DNA of 64,000 bases, taken from NCBI GenBank assembly GCA_030549335.1, contig JAUKPH010000018.1, positions 6,448,001 to 6,512,000 on the forward strand. Reading direction: 5' to 3'. The position numbers and the translations under genes are program-made. A model generated the notes under the pieces. That model was not told the DNA's origin and did not search any database. It was given only the letters and a program-made list of their open reading frames with translations. Below are positions 1-10,923 of this stretch, in pieces. This stretch comes from Pontederia crassipes. Lineage: Eukaryota; Streptophyta; Magnoliopsida; Commelinales; Pontederiaceae. Every line of letters begins with the position of its first letter. Position 1 is the first letter of the stretch.

Positions 1-28
1 CTAAGAGCGTTATCTTTGATTGTAACGG

Positions 29-117
29 TTCAACTTCGGTTTGAAATAGAGTTAAAGTTCTAAAGATCTATCACCTCTTAGGACACCCAAAGGTCGTAAT
101 AAGTATCTATAACTTAT
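29..117 (+). other. Two short dyad symmetries in the satellite monomer (example copy)
   Basis: In the first monomer, TTCAAC (29-34) and GTTTGAA (39-45) can pair around a TTCG loop with one bulged T. ATAAGT (99-104) and ACTTAT (112-117) can pair around a 7-base spacer. Both dyads recur in nearly every monomer in the window, on both arms. Short dyads capable of forming cruciforms are a known property of many centromeric satellites that lack a CENP-B box. Whether they form in vivo here is unknown. Confidence 0.6.
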
Positions 118-3100
118 AGCTTTGAACCTAACTCTAAGTCTCTAATCCCCAAGAGCGTTATCTTTAATTGTAACGGTTCAACTTCGGTTTGAAATAGAAT
201 TAAAGTTCTAAAGATCTATCACCTCTTAGGACACCCAAAGGTTGTTATAAGTATCTATAACTTATAGCTTTGAACCTAACTCTAAGAGTCTAATCCCCAA
301 GAGCGTTATCTTTGATTGTAACGGTTCAACTTCGGTTTGAAATAGAGTTAAAGTTCTAAAGATCTATCACCTCTTAGGACACCCAAAGGTTGTCATAAGT
401 ATCTATAACTTATAGCTTTGAACCTAACTCTAAGACTCTAATCCCTAAGAGCGTTATCTTTGATTGTAACGGTTCAACTTCGGTTTGAAATAGAGTTAAA
501 GTTCTTAAGATCTATCACCTCTTAGGACACCCAAAGGTTGTAATAAGTATCTATAACTTATAGCTTTGAACCTAACTCTAAGACTCTAATCCCTAAGAGC
601 GTTATATTTGATTGTAACGGTTCAACTTCGGTTTGAAAAAGAGTTAAAGTTCTAAAGATCTATCACCTCTATGGACACCCAAAGGTTGTCATAAGTATCT
701 ATAACTTATAGCTTTGAACCTAACTCTAAGACTCTAATCCCTAAGAGCGTTATCTTTGATTGTAACGGTTCAACTTCGGTTTGAAATAGAGTTAAAGTTC
801 TAAAGATCTATCACCTCTTAGGACACCCAAAGGTTGTAATAAGTATCTATAACTTATAGCTTTGAACCTAACTCTAAGTCTCTAATCCCCAAGAGCGTTA
901 TCTTTGATTGTAACGGTTCAACTTCGGTTTGAAATAGAATTAAAGTTCTAAAGATCTATCACCTCTTAGGACACCCAAAGGTTGTCATAAGTATCTGTAA
1001 CTTATAGCTTTGAACCTAACTCTAAGACTCTAATCCCTAAGAGCGTTATCTTTGATTGTAACGGTTCAACTTCGGTTTGAAATAGAGTTAAAGTTCTAAA
1101 GATCTATCACCTCTTAGGACACCCAAAGGTTGTAATAAGTATCTATAACTTATAGCTTTGAACCTAACTCTAAGACTCTAATCCCTAAGAGCGTTATCTT
1201 TGATTGTAACGGTTCAACTTCGGTTTGAAATAGAGTTAAAGTTCTAAAGATCTATCACCTCTTAGGACACCCAAAGGTTGTCATAAGTATCTATAACTTA
1301 TAGCTTTGAACCTAACTCTAAGACTCTAATCCCTAAGAGCGTTATCTTTGATTGTAACGGTTCAACTTCGGTTTGAAATAGAGTTAAAGTTCTAAAGATC
1401 TATCACCTCTTAGGACACCCAAAGGTTGTCATAAGTATCTATAACTTATAGCTTTGAACCTAACTCTAAGACTCTAATCCCTAAGAGCGTTATCTTTGAT
1501 TGTAACGGTTCAACTTCGGTTTGAAATAGAGTTAAAGTTCTAAAGATCTATCACCTCTTAGGACACCCAAAGGTTGTAATAAGTATCTATAACTTATAGC
1601 TTTGAACCTAACTCTAAGACTCTAATCCCTAAGAGCGTTATCTTTGATTGTAACGGTTCAACTTCGGTTTGAAATAGAGTTAAAGTTCTAAAGATCTATC
1701 ACCTCTTAGGACACCCAAAGGTTGTAATAAGTATCTATAACTTATAGCTTTGAAACTAACTATAAGTCTCTAATCCCCAAGAGCGTTATCTTTGATTGTA
1801 ACGGTTCAACTTCGATTTGAAATAGAATTAAAGTTCTAAAGATCTATCACCTCTTAGGACACCCAAAGGTTGTTATAAGTATCTATAACTTATAGCTTTG
1901 AACCTAACTCTAACACTCTAATCCCTAAGAGCGTTATCTTTGATTGTAACGGTTCAACTTCGGTTTGAAATAGAGTTAAAGTTCTAAAGATCTATCACCT
2001 CTTAGGACACCCAAAGGTTGTTATAAGTATCTATAACTTATAGCTTTGAACCTAACTCTAAGACTCTAATCCCTAAGAGCGTTATCTTTGATTGTAACGG
2101 TTCAACTTCGGTTTCAAATAGAGTTAAAGATCTAAAGATCTATCACCTCTTAGGACACCCAAAGGTTGTCATAAGTATTAAAACTTATAGCTTTGAACCT
2201 AACTCTAAGACTCTAATCCCTAAGAGCGTTATCTTTGATTGTAACGGTTCAACTTCGGTTTGAAATAGAGTTAAAGTTCTAAAGATCTATCACCTCTTAG
2301 GACACCCAAAGGTCGTAATAAGTATCTATAACTTATAGCTTTGAACCTAACTCTAAGTCTCTAATCCCTAAGAGCGTTATCTTTGATTGTAACGGTTCAA
2401 CTTCGGTTTGAAATAGAGTTAAAGTTCTAAAGATCTATCACCTCTTAGGACACCCAAAGGTTGTAATAAGTATCTATAACTTATAGCTTTGAACCTAACT
2501 CTAAGACTCTAATCCCTAAGAGCGTTATCTTTGATTGTAACGGTTCAACTTCGGTTTGAAATAGAGTTAAAGTTCTAAAGATCTATCACCTCTTAGGACA
2601 CCCAAAGGTTGTAATAAGTATCTATAACTTATAGCTTTGAACCTAACTCTAAGTCTCTAATCCCCAAGAGCGTTATCTTTGATTGTAACGGTTTAACTTC
2701 GATTTGAAATAGAATTAAAGTTCTAAAGATCTATCACCTCTTAGGACACCCAAAGGTTGTTATAAGTATCTATAACTTATAGCTTTGAACCTAACTCTAA
2801 GACTCTAATCCCTAAGAGCGTTATCTTTGATTGTAACGGTTCAACTTCGGTTTGAAATAGAGTTAAAGTTCTAAAGATCTATCACCTCTTTGGACACCCA
2901 AAGGTTGTCATAAGTATCTATAACTTATAGCTTTGAACCTAACTCTAAGACTCTAATCCCTAAGAGCGTTATCTTTGATTGTAACGGTTCAACTTCGGTT
3001 TGAAATAGAGTTAAAGTTCTAAAGATCTATCACCTCTTAGGACACTCAAAGGTTGTCATAAGTGTCTATAACTTATAGCTTTGAACCTAACTCTAAGACT

Positions 3101-6100
3101 CTAATCCCTAAGAGCGTTATCTTTGATTGTAACGGTTCAACTTCGGTTTGAAATAGAGTTAAAGTTCTAAAGATCTATCACCTCTTATGACACCCAAAGG
3201 TTGTAATAAGTATCTATAACTTATAGCTTTGAACCTAACTCTAAGACTCTAATCCCTAAGAGCGTTATCTTTGATTGTAACGGTTCAACTTCGGTTTGAA
3301 ATAGAGTTAAAGTTCTAAAGATCTATCACCTCTTAGGACACCCAAAGGTTGTCATAAGTATCTATAACTTATAGCTTTGAACCTAACTCTAAGACTCTAA
3401 TCCCTAAGAGCGTTATCTTTGATTGTAACGGTTCAACTTCGGTTTGAAATAGAGTTAAAGTTCTAAAGATCAATCACCTCTTAGGACACCCAAAGGTCGT
3501 AATAAGTATCTATAACTTATAGCTTTGAACCTAACTCTAAGTCTCTAATCCCCAAGAGCGTTATCTTTAATTGTAACGATTCAACTTCGGTTTGAAATAG
3601 AATTAAAGTTCTAAAGATCTATCACCTCTTAGGACACCCAAAGGTTGTTATAAGTATCTATAACTTATAGCTTTGAACCTAACTCTAAGAGTCTAATCCC
3701 CAAGAGCGTTATCTTTGATTGTAACGGTTCAACTTCGGTTTGAAATAGAGTTAAAGTTCTAAAGATCTATCACCTCTTAGGACACCCAAAGGTTGTCATA
3801 AGTATCTATAACTTATAGCTTTGAACCTAACTCTAAGACTCTAATCCCTAAGAGCGTTATCTTTGATTGTAACGGTTCAACTTCGGTTTGAAATAGAGTT
3901 AAAGTTCTTAAGATCTATCACCTCTTAGGACACCCAAAGGTTGTAATAAGTATCTATAACTTATAGCTTTGAACCTAACTCTAAGACTCTAATCCCTAAG
4001 AGCATTATATTTGATTGTAACGGTTCAACTTCGGTTTGAAAAAGAGTTAAAGTTCTAAAGATCTATCACCTCTTAGGACACCCAAATGTTGTCATAAGTA
4101 TCTATAACTTATAGCTTTGAACCTAACTCTAAGACTCTAATCCCTAAGAGCGTTATCTTTGATTGTAACGGTTCAACTTCGGTTTGAAATAGAGTTAAAG
4201 TTCTAAAGATCTATCACCTCTTAGGACACCCAAAGGTTGTAATAAGTATCTATAACTTATAGCTTTGAACCTAACTCTAAGTCTCTAATCCCCAAGAGCG
4301 TTATCTTTGATTGTAACGGTTCAACTTCGGTTTGAAATAGAATTAAAGTTCTAAAGATCTATCACCTCTTAGGACACCCAAAGGTTGTCATAAGTATCTA
4401 TAACTTATAGCTTTGAACCTAACTCTAAGACTCTAATCCCTAAGAGCGTTATCTTTGATTGTAACGGTTCAACTTCGGTTTGAAATAGAGTTAAAGTTCT
4501 AAAGATCTATCACCTCTTAGGACACTCAAAGGTTGTCATAAGTATCTATAACTTATAGCTTTGAACCTAACTCTAAGACTCTAATCCCTAAGACCGTTAT
4601 CTTTGATTGTAACGGTTCAACTTCGGTTTGAAATAGAGTTAAAGTTCTAAAGATCTATCACCTCTTAGGACACTCAAAGGTTGTCATAAGTATCTATAAC
4701 TTATAGCTTTGAACCTAACTCTAAGACTCTAATCCCTAAGACCGTTATCTTTGATTGTAACGGTTCAACTTCGGTTTGAAATAGAGTTAAAGTTCTAAAG
4801 ATCTATCACCTCTTAGGACACCCAAAGGTTGTAATAAGTATCTATAACTTATAGCTTTGAACCTAACTCTAAGACTCTAATCCCTAAGAGCGTTATCTTT
4901 GATTGTAACGGTTCAACTTCGGTTTGAAATAGAGTTAAAGTTCTAAAGATCTATCACCTCTTAGGACACCCAAAGGTTGTTATAAGTATCTATAACTTAT
5001 AGCTTTGAACCTAACTCTAAGACTCTAATCCCTAAGAGCGTTATCTTTGATTGTAACGGTTCAACTTCGGTTTCAAATAGAGTTAAAGATCTAAAGATCT
5101 ATCACCTCTTAGGACACCCAAAGGTTGTCATAAGTATCTATAACTTATAGCTTTGAACCTAACTCTAAGACTCTAATCCCTAAGAGCGTTATCTTTGATT
5201 GTAACGGTTCAACTTCGGTTTGAAATAGAGTTAAAGTTCTAAAGATCTATCACCTCATAGGACACCCAAAGGTCGTAATAAGTATCTATAACTTATAGCT
5301 TTGAACCTAACTCTAAGTCTCTAATCCCCAAGAGCGTTATATTTGATTGTAACGGTTCAACTTCGGTTTGAAATAGAATTAAAGTTCTAAAGATCTATCA
5401 CCTCTTAGGACACCCAGAGGTTGTCATAAGTATCTATAACTTATAGCTTTGAACCTAACTCTAAGACTCTAATCCCTAAGAGCGTTATCTTTGATTGTAA
5501 CGGTTCAACTTCGGTTTGAAATAGAGTTAAAGTTCTAAAGATCTATCACCTCTTAGGACACCCAAAGGTTGTAATAAGTATCTATAACTTATAGCTTTGA
5601 ACCTAACTCTAAGACTCTAATCCCTAAGAGCGTTATCTTTGATTGTAACGGTTCAACTTCGGTTTGAAATAGAGTTAAAGTTCTAAAGATCTATCACCTC
5701 TTAGGACACCCAAAGGTTGTCATAAGTATCTATAACTTATAGCTTTGAACCTAACTCTAAGACTCTAATCCCTAAGAGCGTTATCTTTGATTGTAACGGT
5801 TCAACTTCGGTTTGAAATAGAGTTAAAGTTCTAAAGATCTATCACCTCTTAGGATACCCAAAGGTTGTCATAAGTATCTATAACTTATAGCTTTGAACCT
5901 AACTCTAAGACTCTAATCCCTAAGAGCGTTATCTTTGATTGTAACGGTTCAACTTCGGTTTGAAATAGAGTTAAAGTTCTAAAGATCTATCACCTCTTAG
6001 GACACCCAAAGGTTGTCATAAGTATCTATAACTTATAGCTTTGAACCTAACTCTAAGACTCTAATCCCTAAGAGCGTTATCTTTGATTGTAACGGTTCAA

Positions 6101-9100
6101 CTTCGGTTTGAAATAGAGTTAAAGTTCTAAAGATCTATCACCTCTTAGGACACCCAAAGGTCGTAATAAGTATCTATAACTTATAGCTTTGAACCTAACT
6201 CTAAGTCTCTAATCCCCAAGAGCGTTATCTTTAATTGTAACGGTTCAACTTCGGTTTGAAATAGAATTAAAGTTCTAAAGATCTATCACCTCTTAGGACA
6301 CCCAAAGGTTGTTATAAGTATCTATAACTTATAGCTTTGAACCTAACTCTAAGAGTCTAATCCCCAAGAGCGTTATCTTTGATTGTAACGGTTCAACTTC
6401 GGTTTGAAATAGAGTTAAAGTTCTAAAGATCTATCACCTCTTAGGACACCCAAAGGTTGTCATAAGTATCTATAACTTATAGCTTTGAACCTAACTCTAA
6501 GACTCTAATCCCTAAGAGCGTTATCTTTGATTGTAACGGTTCAACTTCGGTTTGAAATAGAGTTAAAGTTCTTAAGATCTATCACCTCTTAGGACACCCA
6601 AAGGTTGTAATAAGTATCTATAACTTATAGCTTTGAACCTAACTCTAAGACTCTAATCCCTAAGAGCGTTATATTTGATTGTAACGGTTCAACTTCGGTT
6701 TGAAAAAGAGTTAAAGTTCTAAAGATCTATCACCTCTTAGGACACCCAAAGGTTGTCATAAGTATCTATAACTTATAGCTTTGAACCTAACTCTAAGACT
6801 CTAATCCCTAAGAGCGTTATCTTTGATTGTAACGGTTCAACTTCGGTTTGAAATAGAGTTAAAGTTCTAAAGATCTATCACCTCTTAGGACACCCAAAGG
6901 TTGTAACAAGTATCTATAACTTATAGCTTTGAACGTAACTCTAAGACTCTAATCCCTAAGAGCGTTATCTTTGATTGTAACGGTTCAACTTCGGTTTGAA
7001 ATAGAGTTAAAGTTCTAAAGATCTATCACGTCTTAGGACACCCAAAGGCCGTAATAAGTATCTATAACTTATAGCTTTGAACCTAACTCTAAGTCTCTAA
7101 TCCCCAAGAGCGTTATCTTTGATTGTAACGGTTCAACTTCGGTTTGAAATAGAATTAAAGTTCTAAAGATCTATCACCTCTTAGGACACCCAGAGGTTGT
7201 CATAAGTATCTATAACTTATAGCTTTGAACCTAACTCTAAGACTCTAATCGCTAAGAGCGTTATCTTTGATTGTAACGGTTCAACTTCGGTTTGAAATAG
7301 AGTTAAAGTTCTAAAGATCTATCACCTCTTAGGACACCCAAAGTTTGTAATAAGTATCTATAACTTATAGCTTTGAACCTAACTCTAAGACTCTAATCCC
7401 TAAGAGCGTTATCTTTGATTGTAACGGTTCAACTTCGGTTTGAAATAGAGTTAAAGTTCTAAAGATCTATCACCTCTTAAGACACCCAAAGGTTGTCATA
7501 AGTATCTATAACTTATAGCTTTGAACCTAACTCTAAGACTCTAATCCCTAAGAGCGTTATCTTTGATTGTAACGGTTCAACTTCGGTTTGAAATAAAGTT
7601 AAAGTTCTAAAGATCTATCACCTCTTAGGACACCCAAAGGTTGTAATAAGTATCTATAACTTATAGCTTTGAACCTAACTCTAAGACTCTAATCCCTAAG
7701 AGCGTTATCTTTGATTGTAACGGTTCAACTTCGGTTTGAAATAGAGTTAAAGTTCTAAAGATCTATCTCCTCTTAGGACACCCAAAGGTTGTAATAAGTA
7801 TCTATAACTTATAGCTTTGAAACTAACTATAAGTCTCTAATCCCCAAGAGCGTTATCTTTGATTGTAACGGTTCAACTTCGATTTGAAATAGAATTAAAG
7901 TTCTAAAGATCTATCACCTCTTAGGACACCCAAAGGTTGTTATAAGTATCTATAACTTATAGCTTTGAACCTAACTCTAACACTCTAATCCCTAAGAGCG
8001 TTATCTTTGATTGTAACGGTTCAACTTCGGTTTGAAATAGAGTTAAAGTTCTAAAGATCTATCACCTCTTAGGACACTCAAAGGTTGTCATAAGTATCTA
8101 TAACTTATAGCTTTGAACCTAACTCTAAGACTCTAATCCCTAAGACCGTTATCTTTGATTGTAACGGTTCAACTTCGGTTTGAAATAGAGTTAAAGTTCT
8201 AAAGATCTATCACCTCTTAGGACACTCAAAGGTTGTCATAAGTATCTATAACTTATAGCTTTGAACCTAACTCTAAGTCTCTAATCCCCAAGAGCGTTAT
8301 CTTTAATTGTAACGGTTCAACTTCGGTTTGAAATAGAATTAAAGTTCTAAAGATCTATCACCTCTTAGGACACCCAAAGGTTGTTATAAGTATCTATAAC
8401 TTATAGCTTTGAACCTAACTCTAAGAGTCTAATCCCCAAGAGCGTTATCTTTGATTGTAACGGTTCAACTTCGGTTTGAAATAGAGTTAAAGTTCTAAAG
8501 ATCTATCACCTCTTAGGACACCCAAAGGTTGTCATAAGTATCTATAACTTATAGCTTTGAACCTAACTCTAAGACTCTAATCCCTAAGAGCGTTATCTTT
8601 GATTGTAACGGTTCAACTTCGGTTTGAAATAGAGTTAAAGTTCTTAAGATCTATCACCTCTTAGGACACCCAAAGGTTGTAATAAGTATCTATAACTTAT
8701 AGCTTTGAACCTAACTCTAAGACTCTAATCCCTAAGAGCGTTATATTTGATTGTAACGGTTCAACTTCGGTTTGAAAAAGAGTTAAAGTTCTAAAGATCT
8801 ATCACCTCTTAGGACACTCAAAGGTTGTCATAAGTATCTATAACTTATAGCTTTGAACCTAACTCTAAGACTCTAATCCCTAAGACCGTTATCTTTGATT
8901 GTAACGGTTCAACTTCGGTTTGAAATAGAGTTAAAGTTCTAAAGATCTATCACCTCTTAGGACACTCAAAGGTTGTCATAAGTATCTATAACTTATAGCT
9001 TTGAACCTAACTCTAAGACTCTAATCCCTAAGACCGTTATCTTTGATTGTAACGGTTCAACTTCGGTTTGAAATAGAGTTAAAGTTCTAAAGATCTATCA

Positions 9101-9160
9101 CCTCTTAGGACACTCAAAGGTTGTCATAAGTATCTATAACTTATAGCTTTGAACCTAACT

Positions 9161-9165
9161 CTAAG
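9161..9165. repeat. Target-site duplication (left) of retrotransposon 1
   Basis: CTAAG directly precedes the LTR terminus TGATATG and is repeated directly after the other LTR at 14391-14395. It is part of the satellite monomer. The satellite phase resumes correctly when one copy is removed, as expected of an integrase-generated 5-bp duplication. Confidence 0.95.
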
Positions 9166-9389
9166 TGATATGAACCAGGAAACGCATACATTGCAGCCGG
9201 CAATAGAAGATTGTTCTAACAAAGTTGGATGATCAAGATAATGGTGTGGATCTCAGGCATAAGGAAATTGAAGATAATCAAGAATGTTTGGAATTTATAA
9301 TTGATCCGTTACAAGATTGAGTTAGATCAGATCCAACTTCTCAACGGGTTATAAATTGGGCCGCATGAAGAGTCAGCATAACTTGGGCC

Positions 9390-9419
9390 AAATAAATCAT
9401 GGTTTAACCATATTTATTT
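9390..9419. other. Imperfect palindrome in LTR U3
   Basis: AAATAAAT-C-ATGGT and ACCAT-ATTTATTT are arranged as an inverted repeat upstream of the TATA box, with one unpaired C. It is present in all four LTRs of the window. It could be a transcription-factor dyad or simply AT-rich chance; no function is assigned. Confidence 0.5.
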
Positions 9420-9560
9420 GAAATTTTCGGAATTAATTAAATATGGAATATGCTGATGAGGATTTAACAGAAATTGAGTTTGTTATTTTGTTAAATTAGT
9501 TAGGTTACTTGTGGGCTAAGTTAGGGTATTTTCTTTCAGCCCAAATTCTATTTCTAGGGC

Positions 9561-9570
9561 CTATAAATAC
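9561..9570 (+). promoter_or_regulatory. LTR TATA-like box
   Basis: CTATAAATAC lies in the middle of the 5' LTR and closely matches a plant TATA box. If it is used, element transcription would start roughly 25-35 bp downstream, placing the U3/R boundary near 9595. The same motif recurs in the 3' LTR at about 14099-14108 and in both LTRs of the second element. Confidence 0.6.
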
Positions 9571-9854
9571 TGTTACTCATTGTTATGTTAGACATCTTTG
9601 AATCTATGAAAATTATGGCTTAATTGCTTTGCTGTGAGGGAACTCCTGCAACCCGTTCTTCGGGAACTTCCGCTGTTAATTACAAGGTTGGCTATCTTGT
9701 GGTTAAATCCATCTATTTATAATATCGATTGCTTGGTTCATTGTAATCTTGAGGTTGATATTCCGCTGCCTTGAAAATTCGTTTGATCTCGTTTCTTTGA
9801 TTATCATATATTGTTCCGGTCACTCAAGGCATTGTTCTTGAGCATCGTATCAGT

Positions 9855-9867
9855 TGGTATCAGAGCC
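9855..9867 (+). other. Primer-binding site, initiator Met tRNA
   Basis: TGGTATCAGAGCC begins two bases after the 5' LTR. It is the complement of the conserved 3' end of plant initiator-Met tRNA, the usual primer for minus-strand DNA synthesis in plant LTR retrotransposons. The spacer is GT in both elements. Confidence 0.93.
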
Positions 9868-10797
9868 GCGTTTTCGATTCGGTTTTCTAGTTATCTTCCA
9901 TTATCTTGTGTCCCCCTGTTTCAGTTTTTAGAAAAAAAAAACACCAAAATTCTGCACAAAAAAAATCTGGTTTGTTTGTTCTTCAACCCTAGCCGTCATC
10001 CTTGGATTCTTCAAAATCTGTTGCAGTTTGAAAAAAAAAATTCTGGTTTGGTTCTTCAAATCATAATCGTCTTCCTTAATTGTTTTCTTTTGTTCTTCAA
10101 ACCCTAGCCGTCATCTATCCTTCAAATCTGGTCAAATCTGGTGCAGATTTGAAAAAAAAATCCAAAAAAAAAATCTATTTATTTGTTGTTGAAACCCTAG
10201 CCGTCATCCTTATTTATTCTCAAGTTTTGTTGCTGTTTCAAAAAAAAATCCGAAAATTGAAAAAAAAAAGATCGAGAAGGAAAGTGCAAGAAAGGAGAAG
10301 GGAAGGTAGGAAAAAAATTCTGAAAAAAAAAATTCCGAAAATAGAAAAAAAGACTGAAAAGGAAAGTGCAAGAAAGGAGGAAAGAGAAGAACAGAAAAAA
10401 AAAATTGAAAAAAAAAATCCGAAAAAAAAAGAAATAGGAGAGAAGAAAAAAAAGGAAGGATTATTTCTGGAGAAAAGTGCAAAGAAAATTGAGAATAGAA
10501 CAATTTGACTCAAGGAAGGGTGATATTTGATTTCATTCCAATTCTGAATTTCTTGATACCTATCCTTATTTGACAACATTTTCCTGATTTCTATTCCAAA
10601 TCAATTCATTACACATCTATCCTTATTTGGCAATCTTTTTTTCTGATATCTATTCTAAAATCAACTTCAAGTATTCTTTTGATCTTGCAATCATATTGAA
10701 AAATCAGGTTGATTCAATCACATATTGCCTTTGTATTGACTTGCATTAGTTCTCCTAGAACTTGTTGGAGGGTTCAAGAGAGGAAAAAGGCTGAGTG
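9868..10797 (+). other. Untranslated leader of retrotransposon 1 (repeats, purine tract)
   Basis: About 0.9 kb between the PBS and the candidate leader intron. It holds three clear copies and one degenerate copy of an AACCCTAGCCGTCATC motif (near 9985, 10059 degenerate, 10100, 10193). They are separated by poly-A runs and GCAGTTTGA- or GCAGATTTGA-like strings, so the region looks like an irregular tandem duplication. At about 10240-10470 there is an almost pure A/G tract with an 82-bp-spaced internal repeat (10279 and 10361). A 57-bp-spaced direct repeat around TATCCTTATTTG lies at 10561-10604 and 10618-10664. Short ORFs across the purine tract encode only Lys/Glu/Arg-rich low complexity and are not credible genes. 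The leader probably includes packaging or dimerisation signals, but none can be named. Confidence 0.7.
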
Positions 10798-10911
10798 GTA
10801 AGTACAATTGAAAAAAAAAACCAAATAGAGTTGAGATAAAATACGAGTGTCACTACTGAGTGTCACCACGTGAGGTAGTGAGATTGTTTTTTTTACTAAC
10901 GTTTGTGGTAG
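10798..10911 (+). other. Candidate intron in the retrotransposon 1 leader
   Basis: A strong plant-like 5' splice site GTAAGT at 10798 is followed by a T-run, a CTAAC branch-point-like motif at 10896-10900 and a TAG acceptor at 10909-10911, 12 bases before the ORF ATG. The 114-bp length suits a plant intron. All the signals are conserved in the second element (25176-25285, 110 bp) despite indels between them. No transcript evidence is available. Confidence 0.45.
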
Positions 10912-10923
10912 CAATTTCCTACA

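Larger units (their letters stand above)
1..9165 (+). repeat. 148-bp satellite array, forward orientation, block 1
   Basis: Head-to-tail tandem repeat of a 148-bp AT-rich monomer. The string AAGAGCGTTATC recurs at 3, 151, 299 and 447, an exact 148-bp step, for about 62 monomers. Monomers differ by a few substitutions, for example GTAATAAG, GTCATAAG or GTTATAAG, and CCCTAAGAGC or CCCCAAGAGC. Rare variants recur in the same order at long offsets, which shows higher-order duplication: the TTTAATTG variant lies near 161, 3564, 6228 and 8300, about 23, 18 and 14 monomers apart. No gene is visible. I do not recognise the satellite family. The block is cut at its right end by the first retrotransposon. 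Confidence 0.97.
9166..9852 (+). repeat. 5' LTR of retrotransposon 1
   Basis: A 687-bp direct repeat beginning TGATATGAAC and ending ATCGTATCA, so its termini form a short imperfect inverted repeat with TG...CA ends. It appears identical to 13704-14390. It carries a TATA-like box at 9561-9570, an imperfect palindrome at 9390-9419 and a small CTCAAG/CTTGAG hairpin near the 3' end. It differs from the LTR of the second element at several scattered sites and by single-base indels. Confidence 0.96.

Noticed and set aside
1..9165. Regular repeats suggesting a CRISPR array
   Set aside because: The whole 148-bp unit repeats without unique spacers, and the surrounding DNA is eukaryotic satellite.
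9855..9867. tRNA gene fragment
   Set aside because: The match is the 13-base complement of a tRNA 3' end at the exact PBS position; no tRNA gene body is present.
9811..10107. 98-codon frame from the LTR end into the leader (also 26102-26284)
   Set aside because: It crosses the PBS and poly-A runs, its composition is that of non-coding leader, and it differs between copies.
10080..10508. 142-codon Lys/Glu-rich reading frame
   Set aside because: It lies in a purine microsatellite-like leader, its frame is not kept in copy 2 because of homopolymer changes, and equally long frames exist on the other strand.
10210..10579. Minus-strand Phe/Ser-rich reading frames
   Set aside because: Mirror images of the purine tract; low complexity only. 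The same applies to 25570-25896.
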